Assembly: GCA_015487645.1 (NCBI GenBank)
Contig: WFPH01000150.1
Coordinates: 1 to 34,260 of the forward strand
Source: Thermosulfurimonas sp.
GTDB taxonomy: Bacteria; Desulfobacterota; Thermodesulfobacteria; Thermodesulfobacteriales; Thermodesulfobacteriaceae
DNA length: 34,260 nt
Direction: 5' to 3'
The notes under the pieces were generated by a model, which did not search any database, was not told the origin of the DNA, and saw only the letters and a program-made list of their open reading frames with translations. The position numbers and the translations under genes are program-made. Each line of letters begins with the position of its first letter. The first letter of the stretch is position 1. Of the stretch, positions 17,905 through 26,992 are shown piece by piece.

Positions 17905-19124
17905 AATATATCGTGCTGGTAGGCGATGGCATGGGAGATTTTCCGCTGAAAGAGCTTTCCGGAAGGACTCCTCTTGAGGTGGCCACCACGCCCGGACTGG
18001 ATTTCCTCACCGAACACGGGGAGATAGGCCTGGTTCAGACCGTGCCCCAGGGGCTTCACCCCGGAAGCGACGTGGCCAATATGAGCCTTCTGGGTTATCC
18101 GCCCGAGGAAAAGTACACCGGTCGGGGTCCTATTGAGGCTGCCAGTCTCGGGATCCCCATGCGCCCGGAGGACGTGGCCTTCCGCTGCAACCTAGTCACC
18201 CTGAAGAAGGTGGGGCAAAACCTGATTATGGAAGACTACAGCGCCGGACACATCTCCACCGAAGAAGCCCGGGTGCTCATCGAGGACCTCAACCGGGAGC
18301 TTGGCACCGACAAACTCGAACTTTTCTGCGGTAAGAGCTACCGACACATCCTCCTCTGGCGGGGTGGCCCGGAGGGGTTGCGCACCGTCCCACCCCATGA
18401 TCTCCTGGGGAAAAACATCTACCATGCTTGGCAGGCCTATCGGGAAGAGCCTCTGTTGAAAGATTTCCTGGTCAAGGCCATAAAGATCTTGGAAAAACAT
18501 CCGGTGAACCGAAAACGGATAGAAGAAGGTCTCCCTCCGGCCAATGCCCTCTGGCCCTGGGGTCAGGGGAGAATCCCGCACCTTGAGCCCTTTTCCGAAA
18601 AATGGGGACTTTCCGGCGCGGTGGTGGCCGCAGTGGATCTCATTAAGGGGCTAGGACGGCTGGCTGGTTTGAGCATCATAGAAGTGGAGGGGGCCACCGG
18701 TTACCTAGATACCAATTACGAAGGCAAGGCCCTGGCGGCTATAGAGGCTTTAAAAGAACACGATTTTGTTTTTGTGCACGTAGAGGCCCCGGACGAGGCT
18801 TCCCATCAGGGTTCCATAGAACTCAAGATCAAGGCCATCCAGGACTTTGACCGTTACGTGGTGCGGACCGTCATCGAAGAGACCGCGGCGCAATTCGGAG
18901 AGTATCGTATCCTGGCGGTTACGGATCATCTGACCCCTATTCCTCTGCGTACCCATTCCTCAAAGCCCGTGCCCTTCGTGATCTTTGACTCCAGAGACGA
19001 GTCCCCCAAGCGTTCGGAAGGCTTTTCGGAGACCACCGCTCAGGGGACGGGTCTCTTTATCTCCGACGGACAAACCCTTATGAGCCGCTTCTTGGAAAGG
19101 GAGCCGCGTTTGCCTCAGGAATAA
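17901..19124 (+). CDS. apgM: Cofactor-independent phosphoglycerate mutase, archaeal ApgM type
   Basis: [61 protein letters not shown]; ATGA overlap with upstream gene. Confidence 0.92.
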   Translation: [407 protein letters not shown]

Positions 19125-19125
19125 G

Positions 19126-20745
19126 ATGGCCCAAAAGACAGACTTCCTGATCATCGGTTCGGGCATTGCAGGCCTTTCCCTGGCCCTAAAACTCGCCGAA
19201 CTCGGAGAAGTGCTCATCGTTACCAAGAAAAAGGCCTCTGAAGGGGCCACAGCCCTGGCGCAGGGGGGCATCGCCTGTGTGATGAGTAAGGACGATTCCT
19301 TTGAACTCCATGTGGAAGACACCCTGCGGGCCGGAGACGGACTTTGCCGCCGCGAGACCGTGGAACTGGTGGTGCGCCAGGCCCCGGAGCGCATCCGGGA
19401 GCTTATAGAGCTGGGGGTAGAGTTTTCCCGGGATCCGAACGATCCCACCCGGTTAGATCTGGGACTTGAGGGGGGACACTCCCGGCGCCGGATTCTACAC
19501 GTGGAGGACCACACCGGCCGGGAAATCGAACGGGTCCTGCTCGCAAGAGTCCAGGAGAAGGCCAACCTCCGCGTCCTTGAGGGGCACCTAGCGGTGGATC
19601 TCATTACCACCGGAAAGATCGGCCGGAAGACCGAAGGCAACCGCATCCTCGGGGCCTACATCATGGAATGGGCCACGGGGAAGATTGAAACCTATCTCGC
19701 TCGGGTGGTCATCTTGGCCACGGGTGGAGCGGGCAAGGTCTACCTTTACACTAGCAATCCCGATACGGCTACCGGTGACGGAATAGCCCTGGCGGTAAGA
19801 GCCGGAGCTCGGGCGGCCAATCTAGAATTCGTGCAATTTCATCCCACTTGTCTCTATCACCCCAAGGCCAAGAATTTTCTTATCTCCGAGGCCCTCCGGG
19901 GCGAAGGTGCGCGACTGCTCGATCCCGAGGGGCGTCCTTTCATGCAAAAGTACCATCCCAGGGGGGAGTTGGCTCCCCGGGACATCGTGGCCCGGGCCAT
20001 CGATATGGAACTCAAACGCTCCGGAGCGGACCATGTGTGGCTCGACATCTCGCATCGTCCGGCAGACTTCGTGAAGGATCGATTTCCCTATATCTACGAG
20101 ACCTGCCTCCGGTTCGGGATAGACATTACTCGGGAGCCCATCCCAGTGGTCCCGGCGGCCCATTACCTTTGCGGAGGGATTTTGACCAATCTTTATGGCG
20201 AGACCGACATTCCGGGACTTTTGGCCGTGGGGGAGTGCGCCTGCACCGGCCTTCACGGGGCCAACCGCCTGGCCTCCAACTCGCTGCTTGAGGCCTTGGT
20301 CTTTGCCCATCAGGCCAGTCTTCGCCTGCGGGAGATCTGGCCCGAATGGCGAAGGCTCCCGCTCCTTGAAGTCCCAGACTGGGACCCCGGTGGAGCGGTG
20401 GACATGGAAGAAAAGGTCCTCATCTCTCACAACTGGGATGCCATCCGACGCCTCATGTGGAATTATGTAGGCCTGGTGAGAAGCCTCGATCGTCTGGAGC
20501 TGGCCCGCAGACGCCTGGCCTTCATTGCTCGGGAAGTGGAGGATCACTACTGGCGTTATCTTCTTACCCCGGAGTTTGTGGAACTGAGGAACCTTTGCCA
20601 GGTGGCTCGCCTGATCGTAATTTCCGCTCTCAAACGACACGAATCTCGAGGGGTGCATTATTTGAAAGACTTTCCGGAAAAAGATAACCGTTACCTCAAG
20701 GAAACCCTAGTCTCAAGGGAGGTTCTCTTGAGCTATGACCAGTGA
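19126..20745 (+). CDS. nadB: L-aspartate oxidase
   Basis: DFLIIGSGIAGLSLALKLAE, GATALAQGGIACVM, HVEDHTGREIERVL, PAAHYLCGGILTNLYGETDIPGLLAVGECACTGLHGANRLASNSLLEALVFA. Confidence 0.95.
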   Translation: MAQKTDFLIIGSGIAGLSLALKLAELGEVLIVTKKKASEGATALAQGGIACVMSKDDSFELHVEDTLRAGDGLCRRETVELVVRQAPERIRELIELGVEFSRDPNDPTRLDLGLEGGHSRRRILHVEDHTGREIERVLLARVQEKANLRVLEGHLAVDLITTGKIGRKTEGNRILGAYIMEWATGKIETYLARVVILATGGAGKVYLYTSNPDTATGDGIALAVRAGARAANLEFVQFHPTCLYHPKAKNFLISEALRGEGARLLDPEGRPFMQKYHPRGELAPRDIVARAIDMELKRSGADHVWLDISHRPADFVKDRFPYIYETCLRFGIDITREPIPVVPAAHYLCGGILTNLYGETDIPGLLAVGECACTGLHGANRLASNSLLEALVFAHQASLRLREIWPEWRRLPLLEVPDWDPGGAVDMEEKVLISHNWDAIRRLMWNYVGLVRSLDRLELARRRLAFIAREVEDHYWRYLLTPEFVELRNLCQVARLIVISALKRHESRGVHYLKDFPEKDNRYLKETLVSREVLLSYDQ

Positions 20746-21445
20746 AGGAGTGGCCGAGAGATTGCGGAGACTCCAAGAAAGGGTAGCCGAGGCGGCCCTC
20801 AGAGTGGGCCGTAAACCCGAGGAAGTAAGGATCCTGGGGGCCTCCAAAGGACAACCCTTGGAAAAGATAAGGGAGGCCGTGGCGGCGGGGCTTTCCCTTA
20901 TCGGCGAAAATTATGTCCAGGAAGCCGAAAGAAAAAAGGAAGCCCTCGGAGACCTACCCCTTAGCTGGCATCTTATCGGTCACCTTCAGAAGAACAAGGC
21001 CAAAAAGGCCCTAGCCCTTTTCGATCTCATCCAGACCGTGGATCGTCCAGAGCTCGTGCGGAAGCTATCGACCCTCACGGAAAAAATGGGGCGAACCCTT
21101 CCGGTTTTCATCCAGGTCAATCTGGGCTATGAGAAGACCAAGGCCGGTGTGCTCCCGGAAGACCTCTTCGAACTGGCTCGTCTGGTAAGAGATCTTCCAG
21201 GGCTTGAGCTGCGCGGTCTCATGACCATTCCTCCCTATAAGGAGGACCCGGAGGCCGTTCGTCCCTATTTCAGGCGCCTGCGGGAGCTGCGGGACGACCT
21301 CCGGGAAAGGCTCGATCTTGAAAGTCTCACCGAGCTTTCCATGGGGATGAGCCACGACTTCGAGGTGGCGGTAGAAGAAGGGGCCACCATCGTGCGCCTC
21401 GGCACGGCGCTTTTCGGGCCTCGCCCCTCAAAAGGTGGTGTTTGA
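20735..21445 (+). CDS. YggS/PLPBP family pyridoxal phosphate homeostasis protein
   Basis: AERLRRLQERVAEAALRVGRKPEEVRILGASKGQP, LIGENYVQEAERKKEAL, WHLIGHLQKNKAKKAL, LSMGMSHDFEVAVEEGATIVRLGTALFGPR. Confidence 0.93.
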   Translation: MTSEGVAERLRRLQERVAEAALRVGRKPEEVRILGASKGQPLEKIREAVAAGLSLIGENYVQEAERKKEALGDLPLSWHLIGHLQKNKAKKALALFDLIQTVDRPELVRKLSTLTEKMGRTLPVFIQVNLGYEKTKAGVLPEDLFELARLVRDLPGLELRGLMTIPPYKEDPEAVRPYFRRLRELRDDLRERLDLESLTELSMGMSHDFEVAVEEGATIVRLGTALFGPRPSKGGV

Positions 21446-23747
21446 GAAAACTCCCGTAAAGGAAACCGCCCTGGGTTTTTCCCTGGGGCTTCTTCTAACC
21501 TTCTGGAAATGCGCCCTCATCACCAAGGCCCTGGGGGCCCTTCTCTGGCTAGCCGCCGGTCTGCGCTGGGCTTTCGGAGCTTTTGCCTTGGCACTCCTCT
21601 ACGGGAACCTTTACCTGGCCTCCCATTCGCCGGCCGAGTTCTCCACTAAAAGAATGGAAATCTCCGGTGAGGTGCTCGCCAGGCGTCCACTCTTCCGGGG
21701 AGAGAGCCTCCTGGTTGAAACCCCTCACGGCCAAGGCGAAATCTTCTCCCCTTTAAGTCTTCCGGAATGCGAACCCGGGGCCCGTTTCAAAGCCAGAGTC
21801 AGACTTCGCTCACCGGGATACCTCAACCCCTTTGCCCCCTCCCCCGAGATTCGACGGCTCTCGAGAGGTCTTTCCTTTCGCGCGGCCCTCAAAAGGGAGA
21901 AAGATATCCTGTGCTTTGCCCCCGAAGGGAAAAGATGGTGGGAAGTCCTGCGGGAAAGGCTCTTCTTCTTTGCGGCCGGGCTTTCTCCGGAGGCTCGGGG
22001 TCTCTTTTCGGCCCTCATCCTGGGCGAGAAGACCTTTTTACCCGGAGAACTCCAAGAACGGGTAAAGGCCCTGGGACTTTATCATTTCTTGGCGGTCTCC
22101 GGTTTCCACCTAGGACTTCTTTACGCCCTTCTCTACGGGGTTACAAAGCGCCTCTGGCCCCGTCTTTGTCGTTTCTCTGGAGTTCCGGCCCAGATCCCGG
22201 CCGCTCTGACGGGCCTTTTCGGGGCGGGCTTCTACGCCGCCCTTTCGGGTTTTCCGCCCTCGGCCCTGAGAGCCCTCACCATGCTGGCCCTTTACACCTT
22301 CTCCCGGGTTCTTTTCCGGCGAACCTCGGGGTTCGACATCTTGGCCGGAGCCGTCCTCATATTGCTCGCCTTCTCGCCGGGCAGCATCTTGGATCTCTCC
22401 TTCAGGCTTTCGGTGTTGGCGGTCTGTGGGGTCATCCTGGGCCACCGCCTGGCTTCCCTCAGGCTTCGTGGAAAAAATCTCTTTCTACGCTACTCCTTAG
22501 AAGCCCTCGCGGTCTCGCTTGGGGCCTGGCTTTTCACCTTTCCCCTCCTTCTCTACACCTTCGGAGAGGTCCCCCTCCTTGGCCCTTTAAACACCGTAAT
22601 CCTCACCCCTCTCTGGTGTTTTCTTCTCATCCCCGGGGAGATGCTGGCGGCCCTCCTGGTCCCGGTGGCACCGGGTTGGGCCTTGACGCTGACCGAGTTC
22701 CTGGCAGAGGTGGCCCGCGCGGGGATCGATCTCCCTCTACCCTCCCCTCTTCTGCGGCCGCCCTGGCCGGTGGGACTTTTCGTACTCTTTCTTCTGACTC
22801 TGGCCACGGCCGCTTTCCTAGTGGTAAAAAGAAAAATCTGGCCCGCGATCTCAGCCCTCCTCCTGGCCCTGGCTCTTTTCGTTCTCGGCTGGTGGGTACG
22901 GGACAGGTTCTTCTACCTTCTGGCCCTTGATATCGGTAAAGGGAACGCGATCTTGGTGCATCTTCCGGGAAATCGGAACCTGCTTTTCGATGCCGGAGCC
23001 CGCTTCGGGGATTTCGACGCCGGGAAACACCTGCTGGCCCCCACTCTCCGCAAACTCGGAATAGACACCCTGGATCTGGTCCTCCTCTCCCATCCGGATC
23101 TCGACCACACCGGTGGACTCCCCGCGCTCCTTGGGGAATTCCACCTGAAAAAAATACTCTCTGGAAGATTCCCGAAGTCCTCCTGGGAGAAGATCGGAAG
23201 GCCTTTTCCCCTTGAGGAAATCGAGGCTCCACTCTCTCTCAGATTGGGGGAGGCCGAGATCCTCCTTTTTCCGGGAAGCCCCCTTTCCACCAACAAAAAC
23301 CGGGCCAGCCTGGTGGCCTATCTGGAGTACCGGGGACTTACGGTCTTTTTCCCGGGCGACATCGACACTTCGAGATTCCAGAGGCTTTACCTTTCCCGAA
23401 GGCTTATCCCGGCCGAAGTTTTCGTTCTTCCTCATCACGGATCCCGGAGTGGTCTTTTTACTGCGGGCTGGGAAGCCTTAAGATTCAGAATGGCTCTAGT
23501 CCTGGCCAGGGGCCGGAAGCATCCTCATCCCCTGGTACGAGAGTGGCTTAAGACCAGAGGATATCCCTTCTACGAGACCGGAAAGACCGGGGCCCTGGCC
23601 CTCTTCCTGAGGGCTGGAAGGTTCCTAGTCTGTCCGGAGAGGGATCTTCGTCCGGGCCTTCCTAAAGCCCTGTTATGGCCTTATATTCCTTATGTAACCT
23701 CAGACGGCTGCTATAGCTATGAATTTCATACCCTACGAGACCTTTGA
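21435..23747 (+). CDS. comEC: ComEC/Rec2-family DNA uptake channel with C-terminal metallo-beta-lactamase domain
   Basis: GLFSALILGEKTFLPGELQERVKALGLYHFLAVSGFHLGLLYALLYG; C-term LLSHPDLDHTGGLPALL, LPHHGSRSG; many TM helices. Confidence 0.92.
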   Translation: MVFEKTPVKETALGFSLGLLLTFWKCALITKALGALLWLAAGLRWAFGAFALALLYGNLYLASHSPAEFSTKRMEISGEVLARRPLFRGESLLVETPHGQGEIFSPLSLPECEPGARFKARVRLRSPGYLNPFAPSPEIRRLSRGLSFRAALKREKDILCFAPEGKRWWEVLRERLFFFAAGLSPEARGLFSALILGEKTFLPGELQERVKALGLYHFLAVSGFHLGLLYALLYGVTKRLWPRLCRFSGVPAQIPAALTGLFGAGFYAALSGFPPSALRALTMLALYTFSRVLFRRTSGFDILAGAVLILLAFSPGSILDLSFRLSVLAVCGVILGHRLASLRLRGKNLFLRYSLEALAVSLGAWLFTFPLLLYTFGEVPLLGPLNTVILTPLWCFLLIPGEMLAALLVPVAPGWALTLTEFLAEVARAGIDLPLPSPLLRPPWPVGLFVLFLLTLATAAFLVVKRKIWPAISALLLALALFVLGWWVRDRFFYLLALDIGKGNAILVHLPGNRNLLFDAGARFGDFDAGKHLLAPTLRKLGIDTLDLVLLSHPDLDHTGGLPALLGEFHLKKILSGRFPKSSWEKIGRPFPLEEIEAPLSLRLGEAEILLFPGSPLSTNKNRASLVAYLEYRGLTVFFPGDIDTSRFQRLYLSRRLIPAEVFVLPHHGSRSGLFTAGWEALRFRMALVLARGRKHPHPLVREWLKTRGYPFYETGKTGALALFLRAGRFLVCPERDLRPGLPKALLWPYIPYVTSDGCYSYEFHTLRDL

Positions 23748-24141
23748 ACACGGGGCGGACATCGGGGTCCGGGGTTATGGGCACACCCTAGAGGAGGCCT
23801 TTGAGAATGGGGCCCGGGCCCTCTTTGCCCTGATGGTGGAGAACTTCGAGGAGATCATCCCGGAGAGGGAAATTTCGCTCGAGGTCTCGGCGGAGCTCCT
23901 CGATGAGCTTTTTGTGGTCTGGCTCAACCAGCTTCTGACCGTTTCGGATCTAGAGAACATGGTCTTTCGGGACTTCAAGGTGAACCTCTCCGGGGAGGAG
24001 CTCCGGGCCAAGGCCCTCGGAGAACCCCTCGATCCAGCCAAACACCAGCTGGGCGTAGAAGTCAAGGGGGCCACTTTTACCCTGGCTAAAGTGGAAAGAC
24101 AAGGCGAGTTGTGGGTAGCTCAGTGTGTGGTAGACGTATGA
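23719..24141 (+). CDS. Archease (SHS2 domain)
   Basis: YETFEHGADIGVRGYGHTLEEAFENGARALFALMV, LLDELFVVWLNQLLTVSDLENMVF, HQLGVEVKGATFTLAKVERQGELWVAQCVVDV. Confidence 0.92.
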   Translation: MNFIPYETFEHGADIGVRGYGHTLEEAFENGARALFALMVENFEEIIPEREISLEVSAELLDELFVVWLNQLLTVSDLENMVFRDFKVNLSGEELRAKALGEPLDPAKHQLGVEVKGATFTLAKVERQGELWVAQCVVDV

Positions 24142-25679
24142 AACCCGCGGTCGAGATCCTGGAGGTTTCATTACCCCGCCCTAGCCTTTCGGATCAGCGC
24201 TCGGATGAGAGGCGTCTGCGGGAGGCCCTTCAGGAAAGACTCGGAGAGGCCCCGGAGATTCCGCTTTCCGTGCTGAAAGATCTCCCCGAACGCCTCAGGG
24301 CTTCGGATTTCTCGGTTCGAGTCGTACTCGGAAGGAAGGAAAAAGGCCCGGAGGTCCTGGAGGTGAGATCTCCCGAGGACGGAAGACCGATCCTAGGGCT
24401 GGGTATTGATCTCGGAAGTACCGGGGTGGCTCTTTACCTGGTGGATTTTCTCTCCCGAAAAGTGGTGCGGAGGACCACCTTTCGCAACCCCCAGATCCCT
24501 TACGGAGAGGACATTCTTACCCGACTGCACTTCGCCAACCGCCCGGAGGGTTTGACCGAACTACAGGAGAAAACCCTCCGTGGCCTTAAGGAAGAGATCC
24601 GGAAGCTGGCCGGGGAAGATACCGAGCACCTTTACTACTACGCTTTTTGCGGGAACACCACCATGACCCATTTCTTCCTGGGGCTACCCACCCGCTGGCT
24701 TTACCGGGAACCCTACATTCCCGCGGCGAACTGGGTGGAAGTTCTCAAGCTCCGAGAGTTGGGCCTTCCGGGGCACTCCGAGGGGCTGATCTTCGTGTTC
24801 CCGTCCGGAGGGAGCTATTTCGGAGGGGATCTCATTTCCGGACTCCTCTCGGTGGGGCTTCACCGGAGCACACAGCTCAGCCTTTTCGTGGATGTGGGGA
24901 CCAACGCCGAGATCGTCCTGGGAAACAGGGAGTTTCTTCTGGCCTGTGCGGGGGCGGCCGGGCCGGCCCTGGAAGGTGGAGTGCTTTCCTGCGGTATACA
25001 GGCCCGAGAAGGTGCCATCGAAAGCGTGAGGATCCGGGACGGCCGAGTGGAAGTTCGAACCATAGGCGGAGTCAAGCCTCTGGGGATCTGCGGTTCCGGC
25101 ACTATTGAGCTTCTGGCCGAGCTCTTTCTCTCTGGTCTGGTCAATCCCCAAGGGATCTTTCAGCCCGAAAAGCTTCCCGAGCGCTTCCGGGAGATCAAGG
25201 GAGAGAAGGCCTTTATCTTGGCCTTTGAAGACGAGACCGCCCATGGCCGTCCCATTTACGTCACCCAGGGGGAGATCAAGAACCTCATCCGCTCGAAAGG
25301 GGCCATGTACACCATGCTCACCGTGATCTGTGAAAGCCTTGGTGTGAGATTCGAGGACCTGGAGAGGATCTATGTGGCCGGAAGTTTTGGTAGTCACATT
25401 GACCCCGAAGCGGCCATCACCATCGGGATGCTTCCGGATCTCCCCCGGGAAAAATTCCAGTCCGTGGGCAACGCCGCGGGGGATGGTACCGTGAAGTTCC
25501 TCCTTGAGGGCAGTTTCGAAGAGGTCCGGGAGATCGTCTCCCGGCTAACATACCTTGAGATGAACGTGGAAAACCGCTTCATGCAGCTTCTCACCGGGGC
25601 CCTCTTTCTGCCTCACACCAATCTGGAATTGTTTCCGAGCGTAAAAGAAAAAATTAAGGATACGGTATGCCTAAAGTAG
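24138..25679 (+). CDS. RACo-like (AcsV/DUF4445, ASKHA-type) corrinoid activation protein lacking the N-terminal 2Fe-2S domain
   Basis: ILGLGIDLGSTGVALYLVDFLSRKVV, FCGNTTMTHFFLGL, LFVDVGTNAEIVLGN, ACAGAAGPALEGG, GICGSGTIELLAELF, IYVAGSFGSHIDPEAAITIGMLPDLP; ATG 24138 overlaps archease stop (ATGA). No Cys motif N-terminally. Confidence 0.88.
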   Translation: MKPAVEILEVSLPRPSLSDQRSDERRLREALQERLGEAPEIPLSVLKDLPERLRASDFSVRVVLGRKEKGPEVLEVRSPEDGRPILGLGIDLGSTGVALYLVDFLSRKVVRRTTFRNPQIPYGEDILTRLHFANRPEGLTELQEKTLRGLKEEIRKLAGEDTEHLYYYAFCGNTTMTHFFLGLPTRWLYREPYIPAANWVEVLKLRELGLPGHSEGLIFVFPSGGSYFGGDLISGLLSVGLHRSTQLSLFVDVGTNAEIVLGNREFLLACAGAAGPALEGGVLSCGIQAREGAIESVRIRDGRVEVRTIGGVKPLGICGSGTIELLAELFLSGLVNPQGIFQPEKLPERFREIKGEKAFILAFEDETAHGRPIYVTQGEIKNLIRSKGAMYTMLTVICESLGVRFEDLERIYVAGSFGSHIDPEAAITIGMLPDLPREKFQSVGNAAGDGTVKFLLEGSFEEVREIVSRLTYLEMNVENRFMQLLTGALFLPHTNLELFPSVKEKIKDTVCLK

Positions 25680-26986
25680 CCCTGGTAGGTCGACCGAACG
25701 TCGGCAAATCTACCCTTTTCAACACCCTTATAGGGGAACGCAAGGCCGTGGTGGAACGGAGCCCTGGAGTCACCCGGGATCGGGTTTACGGGGAAGCCGA
25801 GATCGAGGGACGCCGGATTACTTTCATCGATACCGGGGGCCTTGAGCCGGAAAGCGAAGATCTTCTTCAGAAAGAAACCTTGCGTCAGGCCGAAGCGGCC
25901 CTTTCCGAGGCGGATCTCATCCTCTTCGTGGTGGATGCTAAATCCGGTCTTACACCTCTCGATGAAGAGGTGGCTGAGCTCATTCGGACCACGGGCAAAC
26001 CGGTTATTCTGGTGGTGAATAAGGTGGACAGCCGGAAAGACCTTTTGAATCTCTCCGAATTCTACGCCCTGGGACTCGAACCTCTAGTCCCTATCTCGGC
26101 CAAACACCGCCAGGGGCTTGAAGAGCTTCGAAAGCTCCTGCTCGAACTTCTACCCGAAACCCCTGAAGAAGAGACTCCTTTCGAGGGACTGCCTCCCATA
26201 AAGGTGGCCATCCTTGGGCGCCCGAATGTGGGCAAGAGTTCTCTTCTCAATCGCCTGGTGGGTTATGAGCGGATGATCGTTTCCGACATCCCCGGCACCA
26301 CCCGGGACAGTATCGACACCCTGCTCGAGCTCCCGGATGGAAGACGCTATCTCCTGATAGACACAGCGGGCATCCGGCGTCGCCCAAGGATTAAGGCCCG
26401 GGTGGAAAAGTTCAGCGTGGACAAGGCCTTCGAAGCCCTGGATCGGGCCGAAGTGGCCCTTCTGGTGCTTACGGCCGAAGAGGGCATTACCGATCAGGAT
26501 CAGAAGATCCTCTCCCAGATAGAAAAACGTCACAAGGCCTGCATCATTCTGGTCAACAAATGGGATCTTCTTGACGGAAAACGGGAAGAGGGAAACATCC
26601 TGCTGGAAAGAATCAAGCACGGAGCCCGGTTCGTGCCTTGGGCCCCCATCCTTACCATCTCGGCCAAAACCGGCCGAAGAGTCCGGGAGATCCTCCCTCT
26701 CATCGAGGAGGTCTACGCGGAGTATTCCCGGCGGGTGCCTACCTCTCAGGTGAACCGGGTGCTGGAGGAAATCAGGAAGGAAAGGACCCTTTACACCCCC
26801 TCGGGAAAGAGATTAAAATTTTATTACGCCACGCAGGCCGAAATCAGGCCACCTACGGTGGTGGTCTTTACGAATTATCCAGAAGAGATTCCCAAAAGCG
26901 TGGAGCGTTTTATAAAGAACCGGTTGCGCACCTATCTGGGTTTTGAAAAATCCCCTCTCAAGGTCGTTTTCAGACCCCGCCGTTAG
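25667..26986 (+). CDS. der: Ribosome biogenesis GTPase Der (EngA)
   Basis: Two tandem GTPase domains (GRPNVGKSTLFNTLIG, NKVDS; GRPNVGKSSLLNRLVG, NKWDL) and C-terminal KH-like domain. Confidence 0.97.
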   Translation: MPKVALVGRPNVGKSTLFNTLIGERKAVVERSPGVTRDRVYGEAEIEGRRITFIDTGGLEPESEDLLQKETLRQAEAALSEADLILFVVDAKSGLTPLDEEVAELIRTTGKPVILVVNKVDSRKDLLNLSEFYALGLEPLVPISAKHRQGLEELRKLLLELLPETPEEETPFEGLPPIKVAILGRPNVGKSSLLNRLVGYERMIVSDIPGTTRDSIDTLLELPDGRRYLLIDTAGIRRRPRIKARVEKFSVDKAFEALDRAEVALLVLTAEEGITDQDQKILSQIEKRHKACIILVNKWDLLDGKREEGNILLERIKHGARFVPWAPILTISAKTGRRVREILPLIEEVYAEYSRRVPTSQVNRVLEEIRKERTLYTPSGKRLKFYYATQAEIRPPTVVVFTNYPEEIPKSVERFIKNRLRTYLGFEKSPLKVVFRPRR

Positions 26987-26992
26987 GGCTGC

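Noticed and set aside
21767-22930. 387-aa + strand ORF inside comEC in another frame
   Set aside because: Pro/Gly/Arg/Ser-rich shadow translation; comEC frame has clear homology.
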